From Nitrospina sp052156635 (GTDB lineage Bacteria; Nitrospinota; Nitrospinia; Nitrospinales; Nitrospinaceae): a DNA stretch of 64,000 nt. A model generated the notes under the pieces. That model was not told the origin of the DNA. It did not search any database and worked only from the letters and a program-made list of their open reading frames with translations. The position numbers and the translations under genes are program-made. The stretch spans positions 603,084-667,083 of the forward strand of contig NZ_JBQKUO010000003.1 in assembly GCF_052156635.1 (NCBI RefSeq), in the 5' to 3' direction. Of the stretch, positions 7,956-16,119 are shown piece by piece (positions within the stretch are counted from its first letter, which is position 1; every line of letters starts with the position of its first letter).

Positions 7956-8504
7956 CTAGTCGACTTTTTTGACGTTGGGTTTTTCAAGACCCATGAAGGT
8001 GACTGTGTCGTCCTGGATGGAAAACTTGCGGTACAGGGCGTGGAACTCTTCATCGCTCAACTTTGGATCGAGCAGTTGTTCCACCTGTTCTTTCGTCACC
8101 GTCTGTTGCGACGGCTCATCGAAAATGGTGACGCCGATGCCGATCCAGTGCGAATGCAGAAACGCCTGGTTGACGAGGCTCTCGATGCCTTCCGTGTATT
8201 TGAAACTGGTGTTCAGCACATGGCGCGCGATATAGGCGGGCACGCAGCGTCCCACCGCCACCACCTTGGAGGTCTTGCCCATAGGAAATGGACGGATGCG
8301 CGACTGCGTATGGCCGATCTCCACAAACTCCTTGACGATCTGCCGCTTCTCCCGCGTGTGTTCACGGTTGATGTACCCTTCCACCTTGATTTTTTTCGTT
8401 TCCACCGGCTCGCAGGGCCTGCCTTCTTCCTCCGCTCCTGCCGGCGAAACCAGCCACGTGAGCAACAGGGCGGCAAGGCCGATCCACTTCCTTAAATCCA
8501 ACAC
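7956..8504 (-). CDS. Secreted hypothetical protein, paralogue B
   Basis: This encodes about 182 residues with a signal peptide (hydrophobic LAALLLTWLVSPAGA). I chose the GTG at 8504 because AAAGGA lies six bases upstream; an ATG at 8537 would add 11 charged residues. It is homologous along its whole length to the product of 6623-7180 (GRCVPAYIARH, FLHSHWIGIG, LLDPKLSDEEFHALYRKFS, GLEKPNVKK). The two Cys positions, one after the signal peptide and one in GRCVP, are conserved. Probably periplasmic; function unknown. The pair likely arose by duplication and was later separated by the gene at 7319-7756. Confidence 0.65.
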   Translation of the reverse strand: MLDLRKWIGLAALLLTWLVSPAGAEEEGRPCEPVETKKIKVEGYINREHTREKRQIVKEFVEIGHTQSRIRPFPMGKTSKVVAVGRCVPAYIARHVLNTSFKYTEGIESLVNQAFLHSHWIGIGVTIFDEPSQQTVTKEQVEQLLDPKLSDEEFHALYRKFSIQDDTVTFMGLEKPNVKKVD

Positions 8505-8675
8505 ATCGATTCCTTTCAAAAAACGTTTTCCCCGCAAGGGGGTTTTCTTTTACCCGATGCGGGTATGATACAATGAAAACACGCTAAACTTGGGTCACCT
8601 TTGAAATCAATTACTTAACAAGGCGTCCGGGCCCCGTTGAGGACCTCACGGCGGGAAGCCCTGAAAACGGGCACC

Positions 8676-8921
8676 TCACCGGGCCGATGCCTGTTTGTTC
8701 CGGTATTCCTCGGCGCACTTCTCACTGCAAAAGAAAAGTTCGTTGCCCTGGATGGTTTTGCGGATGGCTTCCGGTTTGGGGACATACATGCGGCAGTTGG
8801 GGTCTTTCACCATATCCGTCGCGTCCGGGTTTTCCGCCTTCCTGGAAGGCGAAGCGAACGCCCAGCGGAACAGGAAATACAAAATAAGGATGCCCAGCGC
8901 AATCAGCGCAAATCGTGCCAT
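8676..8921 (-). CDS. Small membrane-anchored YHS-like protein
   Basis: This encodes about 81 residues from the internal ATG (MARFALIALG...). A longer start at 8966 would put 15 polar residues before the membrane segment. One transmembrane helix (about residues 3-20) is followed by a small cytoplasmic or periplasmic YHS/TRASH-like module: D-P-N-C-R-M-Y-V-P near residues 41-49, then FFCSEKCAEEYR near the C-terminus. These modules bind metal through Cys residues. The arrangement resembles the PP0621-type small membrane proteins. Metal and role are not known. Confidence 0.7.
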   Translation of the reverse strand: MARFALIALGILILYFLFRWAFASPSRKAENPDATDMVKDPNCRMYVPKPEAIRKTIQGNELFFCSEKCAEEYRNKQASAR

Positions 8922-9125
8922 GACTGCATTGTACGTGGAATCCCCCGTCCATTCAACGCCAGGCACAGCCTGAAGTCAACGCAGGCAGGCTGAGCGGGTT
9001 GTGGTGATTCACCCCGTGGCCGAAACGGGGGTCGGTGTGAAAGCAGGCCGGTGGACAAGGTCCACGGCAAACGGGCAATGCCCTGCGCGGGGACTGCACG
9101 TTTCCGGGCACAAAATGGATACATC

Positions 9126-10142
9126 ATGAACGACGACTGGAAACACGAAGACGACAGCGAGCCCGACGAGGCATTGGACGATTCCGATTCGATGCCGCTG
9201 GAACCGGACGTGCTCGGCGCCGAAGACGAGGACGCCGGGCAGGCAGAGGACGAGGAGGAACGCCATCTGCCGATGGTGGGCGGCACCAGTGCGCTCGCGC
9301 CGCTCGATCCCCTGGCCGCCTACATTCAGGAAATCCGCCAGTACGGCGAACTCAGCCCGGAAGAGGAACACGAGCTCGCCCTCAAGTATCAGGAAACGGG
9401 CGACGTGAAAGCGGCATACAAGCTGATCACACACAACCTGATGCTGGTGGTGAAGATCGCCCTCACCTTCCGCCGCGAATGGCAGCACACCATGGACCTC
9501 GTGCAGGAGGGCAACGTCGGCCTCATGAAAGCGGTGCAGAATTTCGATCCCTTCCGCGGCGTGCGCCTGCCCGCCTACGCCAGCTGGTGGATCAAGGCCT
9601 ACATCCTGAAGTTCATCCTCGACAACTGGCGGCTGGTGAAAGTGGGCACCACCAACGCGAGGCGGAAACTGCTGTACAACCTCAGAAAGACCAAGGAAAA
9701 GCTGATCGCCGAAGGCGTCGACCCCTCGCCCAAACTGCTGGCCGAGCATTTCGGCGTGGACGAACAGGATGTGATCGACGTCGAGGCCAGCCTGGGTGCG
9801 GCGGATGTGTCCATGGAAACGCCGTCGCAACCGGACAGCACCATGACGCCGATGAAAACCCTCACCGACGGCAAGACCCCTGACGAGGAACTGGAGGTCG
9901 AGCAGTTTCACCGCCTGGTGCGGGAAAAGATCGAACAGATGTTCGACGAGCTCAAACCCATCGAGCGCGAACTGATCGCCACGCGCATCCTGTCGGAGGA
10001 TCCGGTATCGCTGAAGGAAATCGGAGAGAACTACGGCATCACCCGCGAGGCCGTGCGCCAGGCGGAACAGCGCCTGTTGAAAAAGCTCAAGTTGTACCTC
10101 GCCGAGCAACTCCCCGAAGTCGAGAATTATTTCAACAATTGA
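9126..10142 (+). CDS. rpoH: RNA polymerase sigma factor, RpoH (sigma-32) type
   Basis: This encodes about 338 residues from ATG 9126; a longer start at 9051 would add 25 residues and lacks a better ribosome site. It is a sigma-70-family factor of the heat-shock type. Region 2 is clear (NLMLVVKIA; DLVQEGNVGLMKAVQNFDP; FRGVRLPAYASWWIKAYI), followed by the RpoH-characteristic NWRLVKVGTTNARRKLLYNL box. Region 4 has an SLKEIGENYGITREAVRQ helix-turn-helix ending in EQRLLKKLK. An unusual acidic N-terminal extension of about 50 residues precedes region 1.2. It would direct polymerase to stress promoters. It is monocistronic and about 75 bases upstream of fumC. Confidence 0.9.
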   Translation: MNDDWKHEDDSEPDEALDDSDSMPLEPDVLGAEDEDAGQAEDEEERHLPMVGGTSALAPLDPLAAYIQEIRQYGELSPEEEHELALKYQETGDVKAAYKLITHNLMLVVKIALTFRREWQHTMDLVQEGNVGLMKAVQNFDPFRGVRLPAYASWWIKAYILKFILDNWRLVKVGTTNARRKLLYNLRKTKEKLIAEGVDPSPKLLAEHFGVDEQDVIDVEASLGAADVSMETPSQPDSTMTPMKTLTDGKTPDEELEVEQFHRLVREKIEQMFDELKPIERELIATRILSEDPVSLKEIGENYGITREAVRQAEQRLLKKLKLYLAEQLPEVENYFNN

Positions 10143-10215
10143 CCGGTCCGCCAAAATACGTTAATTAATCCCATCACTCAAACATTCCATCATCACCGCA
10201 GGGGAGGTCACCACA

Positions 10216-11604
10216 ATGGAAATCCGCAAAGAAACCGACAGCATGGGCGCGATCGACGTGCCGGCGGACCGCTACTACGGCGCACAGACGGCGCGGTCGC
10301 TCATCCACTTCGACATCGGCTGGGAAACCATGCCGCGCGAGATCATCCGTGGCATGGGCATCCTCAAAAAAGCCGCGGCGCAGGTGAATGCGGACGTCGG
10401 GGTTCTTGCGGCGGACAAGCGCGACCTCATCGTGAAGGCGGCGGACGAGGTGATCGAGGGCAAGCTGGACGACCATTTTCCCCTGCGCGTGTGGCAGACG
10501 GGCAGCGGCACGCAGTCGAATATGAACTCGAACGAAGTCATCGCCAACCGCGCCATCGAGATGGCGGGCGGCACGCTGGGAAGCAAGGACCCGGTGCACC
10601 CCAACGACGACGTCAACAAGGGCCAGTCCTCCAACGACACCTTCCCCACCGCCATGCACATCGCGGCGGTCGAACAGATTCACGAACGCCTTCTCCCCGC
10701 GGTCAAGGGTCTGCGCGACGCGCTCAGGGCCAAGGGGGACGAGTTTCACGACATCATCAAAATCGGCCGCACGCACCTGATGGACGCCACGCCGCTGACC
10801 CTCGGGCAGGAGTTTTCGGGCTACGTCCAGCAGATGGACAACGCCGTCAAACGCATCGAAGGCTGCCTGCCCCGGCTGTACGAAATCGCCCTCGGCGGCA
10901 CGGCGGTGGGAACGGGGCTAAACACTCACAAGGATTTTCCCGTTAAGGTAGCGAAGGCCATTGCGGACATCACCGGCCTGCCGTTCGTCACCGCGCCGAA
11001 CAAGTTCGAGTCGCTGGCGGCGCACGACGCGGTGGTCGAGGCCAGCGGCGTGATGAAAACCATCGCCTGCTCTTTGATGAAGATCGCCAACGACATCCGC
11101 CTGCTGGGCTCCGGGCCCCGTTGCGGGCTGGGCGAGCTCATCCTGCCGGCCAACGAGCCGGGCTCGTCCATCATGCCGGGCAAGGTGAACCCGACGCAGT
11201 CGGAGGCGATGACCATGGTGGCGGCGCAGGTGATCGGCAACGACACAGCGGTGAACGTCGGCGGCGCCAGCGGGCATTTCGAACTGAACGTGTTCAAGCC
11301 GATGATGATCTACAACCTGCTGCAGTCGATCCGGCTGATCGCCGACTCGTGCCGCTCGTTCACCGAGCACTGCGTGGTCGGCATCCGGCCGAACCGCGAC
11401 CGCATCCAGCACTTCCTCAACGATTCGCTGATGCTGGTCACGGCGCTCAACCCGCACATCGGCTACGACAACGCAGCCAAAGTGGCGAAAAAAGCGTACG
11501 AGGAAAACACCTCTTTAAAGGAGGCCGCCGTGGCGCTGAACCTGCTCACCGCCGAGGAGTTTGACGAGAAGGTTCAGCCGGGGAACATGATCGGCCCGAA
11601 ATGA
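10216..11604 (+). CDS. fumC: Fumarate hydratase, class II
   Basis: This encodes the oxygen-stable, iron-free fumarase (462 residues, usual length), which interconverts fumarate and L-malate in the TCA cycle. Where the reductive TCA cycle fixes carbon, as reported for Nitrospina, it would run there too. The family signature GSSIMPGKVNPTQSEA (about residues 316-331) is present, as are TGSGTQSNMNSNEV (about 95-108), the NDDVNKGQSSND segment and GRTHLMDATPLTLGQEFSGY. A GGGAGG Shine-Dalgarno precedes the ATG. The aspartase relatives differ in these motifs. Confidence 0.96.
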   Translation: MEIRKETDSMGAIDVPADRYYGAQTARSLIHFDIGWETMPREIIRGMGILKKAAAQVNADVGVLAADKRDLIVKAADEVIEGKLDDHFPLRVWQTGSGTQSNMNSNEVIANRAIEMAGGTLGSKDPVHPNDDVNKGQSSNDTFPTAMHIAAVEQIHERLLPAVKGLRDALRAKGDEFHDIIKIGRTHLMDATPLTLGQEFSGYVQQMDNAVKRIEGCLPRLYEIALGGTAVGTGLNTHKDFPVKVAKAIADITGLPFVTAPNKFESLAAHDAVVEASGVMKTIACSLMKIANDIRLLGSGPRCGLGELILPANEPGSSIMPGKVNPTQSEAMTMVAAQVIGNDTAVNVGGASGHFELNVFKPMMIYNLLQSIRLIADSCRSFTEHCVVGIRPNRDRIQHFLNDSLMLVTALNPHIGYDNAAKVAKKAYEENTSLKEAAVALNLLTAEEFDEKVQPGNMIGPK

Positions 11605-11661
11605 TCGGTGATATAATAAAAACTGGGGACTCTGTTCAATGCGAACTCCTATGAGGCATCC

Positions 11662-12441
11662 GTGAAAGCACAGACTCTCGTCAACCAGGCCCTGAAGCAG
11701 GGCTTCAAGGAATTCCTGGAAAAGGAAACCGGCACCGGGCGCATCGTGCACCTCAAGACCGAAGCGTTCCTGAAACTGATCAACGACAAGGTCCTCCGCC
11801 TGGGTGAGGAAGACTACTTCACCCACTCGGAGATGGACCTCGAGGACAACGACTACTGCTTCGTTTACAGCGACGGCTTCTCCGAAGACCTGTGGAGTTA
11901 CCAGCCGCCGGACACCCTGGACGACCTGCTCCACCACGCCTATTTCTGCCTTTACAACCAGCGCCCCAAACCCATGCTCACGCTGGCCTCGGTGGACAAC
12001 GTGTACCTCATCCTGCTGGAATTGATGAAAGGCCTCGCGGGAAAACCCATCGTCCACATGTCGGAACCGAAGTTCCTCAAGTTCGACAAGGTGGACATCG
12101 CCAAGATCACGGAGTTGAAAGATTTTTCAGGACGGCTGGGAGGATGCGGCGACAGCTACGCGCCGACCGACGACGCCTGCGGCGAACCGATGTGCCAGTC
12201 CACCTTCGCCTGGATCAAGGACCACATCTGCCTCATCTACATGGTGGGCAGTTGTGACGGGTTCCTGGAGATCAAGCTGTTTCCCTTCCGCACCACGGAG
12301 CAAAGCGAGGTGATTCCCCTGCAGGAAGAAGCCGGACCGGAGAAAGAAGGGGAAAAGGAAAACGGCCAGGAACCCAAAAAAATCGAAAAAACCTCGGCGG
12401 TCCCCAAAACCAAAACCCTGCCCAAACCGTTCCGGAAATAA
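11662..12441 (+). CDS. Hypothetical protein with a cysteine-rich centre and charged tail
   Basis: This encodes about 259 residues from a GTG start (no good ATG is available in frame). No family recognised, no signal peptide. The first two thirds look globular. The middle carries a cysteine-rich patch (GGCGDSYAPTDDACGEPMC, about residues 154-173, then two more Cys about 15 and 24 residues on), which could bind metal or form disulphides. The last 50 residues are low-complexity Lys/Glu/Pro and probably unstructured. It follows fumC by 57 bases in the same direction. There is no clue to function. Confidence 0.6.
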   Translation: MKAQTLVNQALKQGFKEFLEKETGTGRIVHLKTEAFLKLINDKVLRLGEEDYFTHSEMDLEDNDYCFVYSDGFSEDLWSYQPPDTLDDLLHHAYFCLYNQRPKPMLTLASVDNVYLILLELMKGLAGKPIVHMSEPKFLKFDKVDIAKITELKDFSGRLGGCGDSYAPTDDACGEPMCQSTFAWIKDHICLIYMVGSCDGFLEIKLFPFRTTEQSEVIPLQEEAGPEKEGEKENGQEPKKIEKTSAVPKTKTLPKPFRK

Positions 12442-12486
12442 TTTTTTTCTTCAAACAACCCGGAAGCAGGGAACCTTTCCCGTCCC

Positions 12487-13260
12487 TCACCCCATCTCCG
12501 CCTGCGGGCGGAAACGGTCGAGCAGTCGCACGTCCCTGGAAAAACAATGCCGCACCGCGAGCAGGGTGACCAGCATGCCGGTCAAACTCGAGGTGCCCGC
12601 GATCATGAACACGATGGCCAGCTGGTACTTCACCGCTTCCAGGGGCGAACCGCCGGCGATGATGAATCCCGTCATGATGCCCGGCAGATGAACCAGGCCG
12701 ATCACCTTCATCGAGTCGAGGGTGGGGATCATTGCCGCGCGCAGGGTATCGCGCACCGCCCAGCGCGCCGCCTGCGACCCGTTCGCGCCGAGGGCGAGCA
12801 GGGTCTCGATGCGTCGTCTCTGGTGGCCCAGTTCCGCGGTCAACCGGTTCAGCGCCAGGGACGCGGTGTTCATGGAATTGCCGATGATCATGCCGCCCAG
12901 CGGGATGATGTATTTCGCTTCATGCTCGATCACTCCCGCGAAGGTGAGGATGCCGAAGGTCACGCCGGAGCCGGTGACGATGCCGGCGAACGCCAGCAGG
13001 TAGGAATGAGGAACACTCTGCCCGCGTTTGCCGGAAATCGACGCCGCCACGCCGCACATGAAAAGAAGAATCAACAGCAACGCCCAGATTTGGTCGAGGG
13101 TGAAGATCGCCTCCAGCAGAAACCCCATGATGACCAGCTGCACCGTCGCCCGGGCCGACGCGTAGAACACGTCCTTTTCCAGGCCCAGCCGGTTGTAATA
13201 CGAAACCAGAAGCGACACGATGACCAGGCCGTAACACAGCAACAGAGCCTCAACCTGCAT
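12487..13260 (-). CDS. fetB: ABC transporter permease, FetB/YbbM family
   Basis: This encodes about 257 residues from ATG 13260 (MQVEALLLCYG), with 6-7 hydrophobic segments. It matches the UPF0014/FetB family, whose E. coli member pairs with FetA in iron homeostasis and peroxide resistance, probably as an exporter. Conserved family pieces include ARATVQLVIMGFLL (about residues 34-47), IIPLGGMIIGNSMNTASLAL and an internal LPGIMTGFIIAGGSPLEA. The start overlaps the 3' end of fetA by 11 bases, so translation is coupled. Substrate assignment is by homology only. Confidence 0.82.
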   Translation of the reverse strand: MQVEALLLCYGLVIVSLLVSYYNRLGLEKDVFYASARATVQLVIMGFLLEAIFTLDQIWALLLILLFMCGVAASISGKRGQSVPHSYLLAFAGIVTGSGVTFGILTFAGVIEHEAKYIIPLGGMIIGNSMNTASLALNRLTAELGHQRRRIETLLALGANGSQAARWAVRDTLRAAMIPTLDSMKVIGLVHLPGIMTGFIIAGGSPLEAVKYQLAIVFMIAGTSSLTGMLVTLLAVRHCFSRDVRLLDRFRPQAEMG

Positions 13261-14002
13261 GGGCGCCTCCTTCCTGCCTGCCGTCTTCTTTGGAGTGCAG
13301 ACGTCCTTCAAAAAATTGCCGCAGGCGTTCGTCCTTCCTGTCGTTCATCAGTTCCTGGATGTTGCCGTGGGCAATTATACGACCCTCGATCAGCACCATC
13401 GTCATCGCGTCGAAGCGCAGCGCCTGCGGCACGTCGTGCGTCACCCACACGGCCGCGATACCCAGGTCCCGGTTGATGTGCTTGATCAGGTTTTCGATGG
13501 TGAGCGCCGCCGTGGGATCGAGCGCCGAGGTCGGTTCGTCCATCAGCAGGAGTTCCGGTCCGTTGGCCAGCATCTGCGCCAGAGCCACACGTTGCTGTTC
13601 GCCGCCGGACAACGTTTCCGCCTGCCGCGTGAGATAAGACTTCGACAACCCCACCTGGTTGAGCAGGTGCTCGCACTGCGCGTCTTCCATCACCTCGCCG
13701 CGCAGGCCGGGTCCGAGCGCGATGTTGTCGCGCACGCGAAACGGCAACAGTCCCGGCGCCTGGAACACCATGCCCATGCGCCGCCGCAAATCCAGCACGT
13801 TCATCCTGGCGGTTTCTTCCCCGTTCAGGCGCACGGTGCCCGAGTCGAACGGTTCGAGGCGGTTGAGGCAACGCAGCAGCATGGATTTGCCGGATCCGGA
13901 CGGACCCAGCACCACCAGCATCTCGCCCTTTTCGACGTCGAACGACACGCCGTTCAAAATCGGCCTGCCGCGCGCCACGCTCAATTCCCGCACTTGCAAC
14001 AT
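13250..14002 (-). CDS. fetA: ABC transporter ATP-binding protein, FetA-like
   Basis: This encodes about 250 residues from ATG 14002 (MLQVRELSV). A complete ABC ATPase is visible: Walker A GPSGSGKS (about residues 36-43), Q-loop VFQAPGLLPF, signature LSGGEQQRVALAQ, Walker B LLLMDEPTSALD and the H-loop THD. The adjacent permease is of the FetB type, making this the ATPase of a two-gene transporter. The upstream 14003-14144 gap is shared with the divergent metal-efflux cluster. Confidence 0.85.
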   Translation of the reverse strand: MLQVRELSVARGRPILNGVSFDVEKGEMLVVLGPSGSGKSMLLRCLNRLEPFDSGTVRLNGEETARMNVLDLRRRMGMVFQAPGLLPFRVRDNIALGPGLRGEVMEDAQCEHLLNQVGLSKSYLTRQAETLSGGEQQRVALAQMLANGPELLLMDEPTSALDPTAALTIENLIKHINRDLGIAAVWVTHDVPQALRFDAMTMVLIEGRIIAHGNIQELMNDRKDERLRQFFEGRLHSKEDGRQEGGAHAG

Positions 14003-14067
14003 AAGACCTCGAAACGCTTTTCCCTTATTCCGACACACTTGGGAAAAGGCGTGAAATTACAAAAAAT

Positions 14068-14097
14068 TTGGAGAACCCGGTTCGTTGTGGCTATAAT
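14068..14097 (+). promoter_or_regulatory. Sigma-70-type promoter for the metal-efflux cluster
   Basis: A -35-like TTGGAG (14068-14073) is separated by 18 bases from a perfect TATAAT (14092-14097). Transcription would begin near 14104, about 40 bases upstream of the His-rich gene. Confidence 0.6.
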
Positions 14098-14144
14098 CAT
14101 GGTATCCGATTTTTCAACCCGTCACACCGATTTTGGGGCGTTTC

Positions 14145-14615
14145 ATGCCAACGCGTAACCGGAAACCCAGATCGCTTGTGGTCCACATGCTCATCCTGTT
14201 GTGGACGTTCTACTTCTGCGTCGGGTTCACCTTCCATTACCATCCGGATTATGTACACGCCCATGCGGACGAACTTCAACCGCACGACCACACCGGCCAT
14301 TTTCATTCGCATGAAGTGGAAGGCTTCGCCGCCGCCATTCATTCCGGATGGGACCACCATGAAGCTGAGGAATCGCACCACCATTCCGAGTCCGCTCCGG
14401 GCAGTGATTCCGAAACCGTTCAGCTCGAGCTCAACAAGCACAGCCTGGTACCCGTCAAGCTGAAGGTCGTCGCGCCCTTGGCAGTTCTTCTCGTTCTGCC
14501 GCAGCAGGACCATCGCATCAGCTGGCAACCCGTCCAGCACGATGTGCCCCTCAGCGAGGTTCGGCACCTGCCCATTGCGCTTTCCGGCCGCGCGCCGCCC
14601 GCCCTCCTTTCCTGA
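14145..14615 (+). CDS. Histidine-rich small exported or membrane protein
   Basis: This encodes about 156 residues from ATG 14145 (MPTRNRKPRS). One N-terminal membrane segment or signal (about residues 13-32, HMLILLWTFYFCVGF) is followed by a stretch packed with His, Asp and Glu (HYHPDYVHAHADELQPHDH; HFHSHE; DHHEAEESHHHSE). Such segments typically bind Zn2+, Ni2+, Co2+ or Cu2+. It is the first gene of a metal RND efflux cluster, so a periplasmic metal-sequestering or sensing role is a fair inference. No named family recognised. Confidence 0.65.
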   Translation: MPTRNRKPRSLVVHMLILLWTFYFCVGFTFHYHPDYVHAHADELQPHDHTGHFHSHEVEGFAAAIHSGWDHHEAEESHHHSESAPGSDSETVQLELNKHSLVPVKLKVVAPLAVLLVLPQQDHRISWQPVQHDVPLSEVRHLPIALSGRAPPALLS

Positions 14616-14745
14616 TCCTTTTTTTCATTAGTAGTTAAAAACCACATCCGTTTCGCCTTCATGAAACCGGCGTGACGGGGACGCTCTTCTGTTCCTGCAG
14701 GTTCTGGACATGGAGAGTGTTCCGGATCCAATTGGGAAAGGAACC

Positions 14746-16119
14746 ATGAACGCTTTTTTTTGGCAGGTGACCGTGGGCGCGATGATTGGAATTCTGTTCG
14801 CACCTCCGGCATTCGCCCAGACCACAAAACCCAATTCCCCTGGAAACGGGGAGGGCCGCCTCCTGCTCAAAAAGGATGCCGCCCGCGATGCGCGCGATCT
14901 CACCGGCGTGCTCACGCTCCACCAGGTGGCGGCGCACATCCTGCTCCACAATCCCGACCTGCAGGCGTTCCAGCTGGAAATCCGGGCCCGCGAAGCGCGC
15001 GCCCTCCAGGAAGGATTGATCCCCAACCCACAGGTGCAGGCGCTGGTGCAGGACGTCCTGGGATCCGGCCAGTTTGCAGGTGCCTCGGATTCTGAAAACC
15101 AGGTTTTGTTCCTGCAATGGATCGAGTTGGGCGGCAAACGCATGAAACGGGAAACCGCCGCCAACCTGAACACGGAACTGGCGGAATGGGATTACGAAAC
15201 CGTGCGCATGAACGTGCTGACCGACACGGCCAAGGCCTACGCCGACGTGCTCGCCCGTCAGGAAGCGCTGAAACTGGTGCGCGAACTGGAAGCGTTGTCC
15301 GAACGACTGCACACCGCCGTGGCCGAACGCGTGAAAGCGGGCAAGGTGCCACCCATCGATGAAGTCAAGGCGGCGGTCACGCTGTCCACCACGCGCATGC
15401 AGAGACAGCAGGCGAAAAACGAACTCCAGGCCGCACGGCGCCGCCTCGCCGCGCTGTGGGGTCGGCCCCTCGCCGCCTTCGATCACCTTCAGGGCAACCT
15501 GTACGGCATTCAGTCCCTTCCCGAACTCGATGAACTGGCAGGGCGGCTGAACCGGAACCCGGACCTCGCCCGCTGGGCCACGGAGATGATCCAGCGCGAT
15601 GCGGTGATCGACCTGGAGGAATCGCGCGCCGTTCCCAACCTGCAGCTGGGTGTCGGCGCACGCTGGTTGCAGGAGAACCGGGACAACACGGTGATGTTCC
15701 AGATCCAGCTTCCGATCCAGCTGTTCGACCGCAACCAGGGTGCCATTGCCGAAGCGCACTACCGCAAGTCCAAGGCCGAAGCACAACAACGCGCCGTGGA
15801 GGTTCGACTGCAGACCGTACTGTCCAATCACTACGCGCGCCTGGTGAATGCGCACACCCAGGTGACGTCGCTCAAAAGTCAGGTCCTGCCCGGCGCGCGG
15901 ATGGCCTTCGACGCGGTGCAGGAAGGCTACCGCTTCGGCAAGTTCGGTTATTTGGAAGTGCTCGACAGCCAGCGAACCTGGTTTGAAGCGCGCAAGCAAT
16001 ACCTGAACGCGCTGGCCGAATACCATTCGGCGGTGGCGGATGTGGAACGGCTCATCGGAGCGCCCCTCAACCAGAAACTCGGCGGCGCCGTGCCAACTGC
16101 GGAGGACACGCAACCATGA
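14746..16119 (+). CDS. Outer-membrane efflux channel, TolC/CzcC family
   Basis: This encodes about 457 residues from ATG 14746, with an AAGGA site just upstream. The N-terminal signal peptide ends near PPAFAQ. The two outer-membrane efflux protein repeats rich in long helices (LQAFQLEIRAREARALQEG; ALKLVRELEALSERLHTAV) are typical of TolC-type channels. It would form the outer-membrane conduit of the tripartite efflux pump with the two downstream genes. Its stop overlaps the start of the next gene (ATGA). Confidence 0.88.
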   Translation: MNAFFWQVTVGAMIGILFAPPAFAQTTKPNSPGNGEGRLLLKKDAARDARDLTGVLTLHQVAAHILLHNPDLQAFQLEIRAREARALQEGLIPNPQVQALVQDVLGSGQFAGASDSENQVLFLQWIELGGKRMKRETAANLNTELAEWDYETVRMNVLTDTAKAYADVLARQEALKLVRELEALSERLHTAVAERVKAGKVPPIDEVKAAVTLSTTRMQRQQAKNELQAARRRLAALWGRPLAAFDHLQGNLYGIQSLPELDELAGRLNRNPDLARWATEMIQRDAVIDLEESRAVPNLQLGVGARWLQENRDNTVMFQIQLPIQLFDRNQGAIAEAHYRKSKAEAQQRAVEVRLQTVLSNHYARLVNAHTQVTSLKSQVLPGARMAFDAVQEGYRFGKFGYLEVLDSQRTWFEARKQYLNALAEYHSAVADVERLIGAPLNQKLGGAVPTAEDTQP

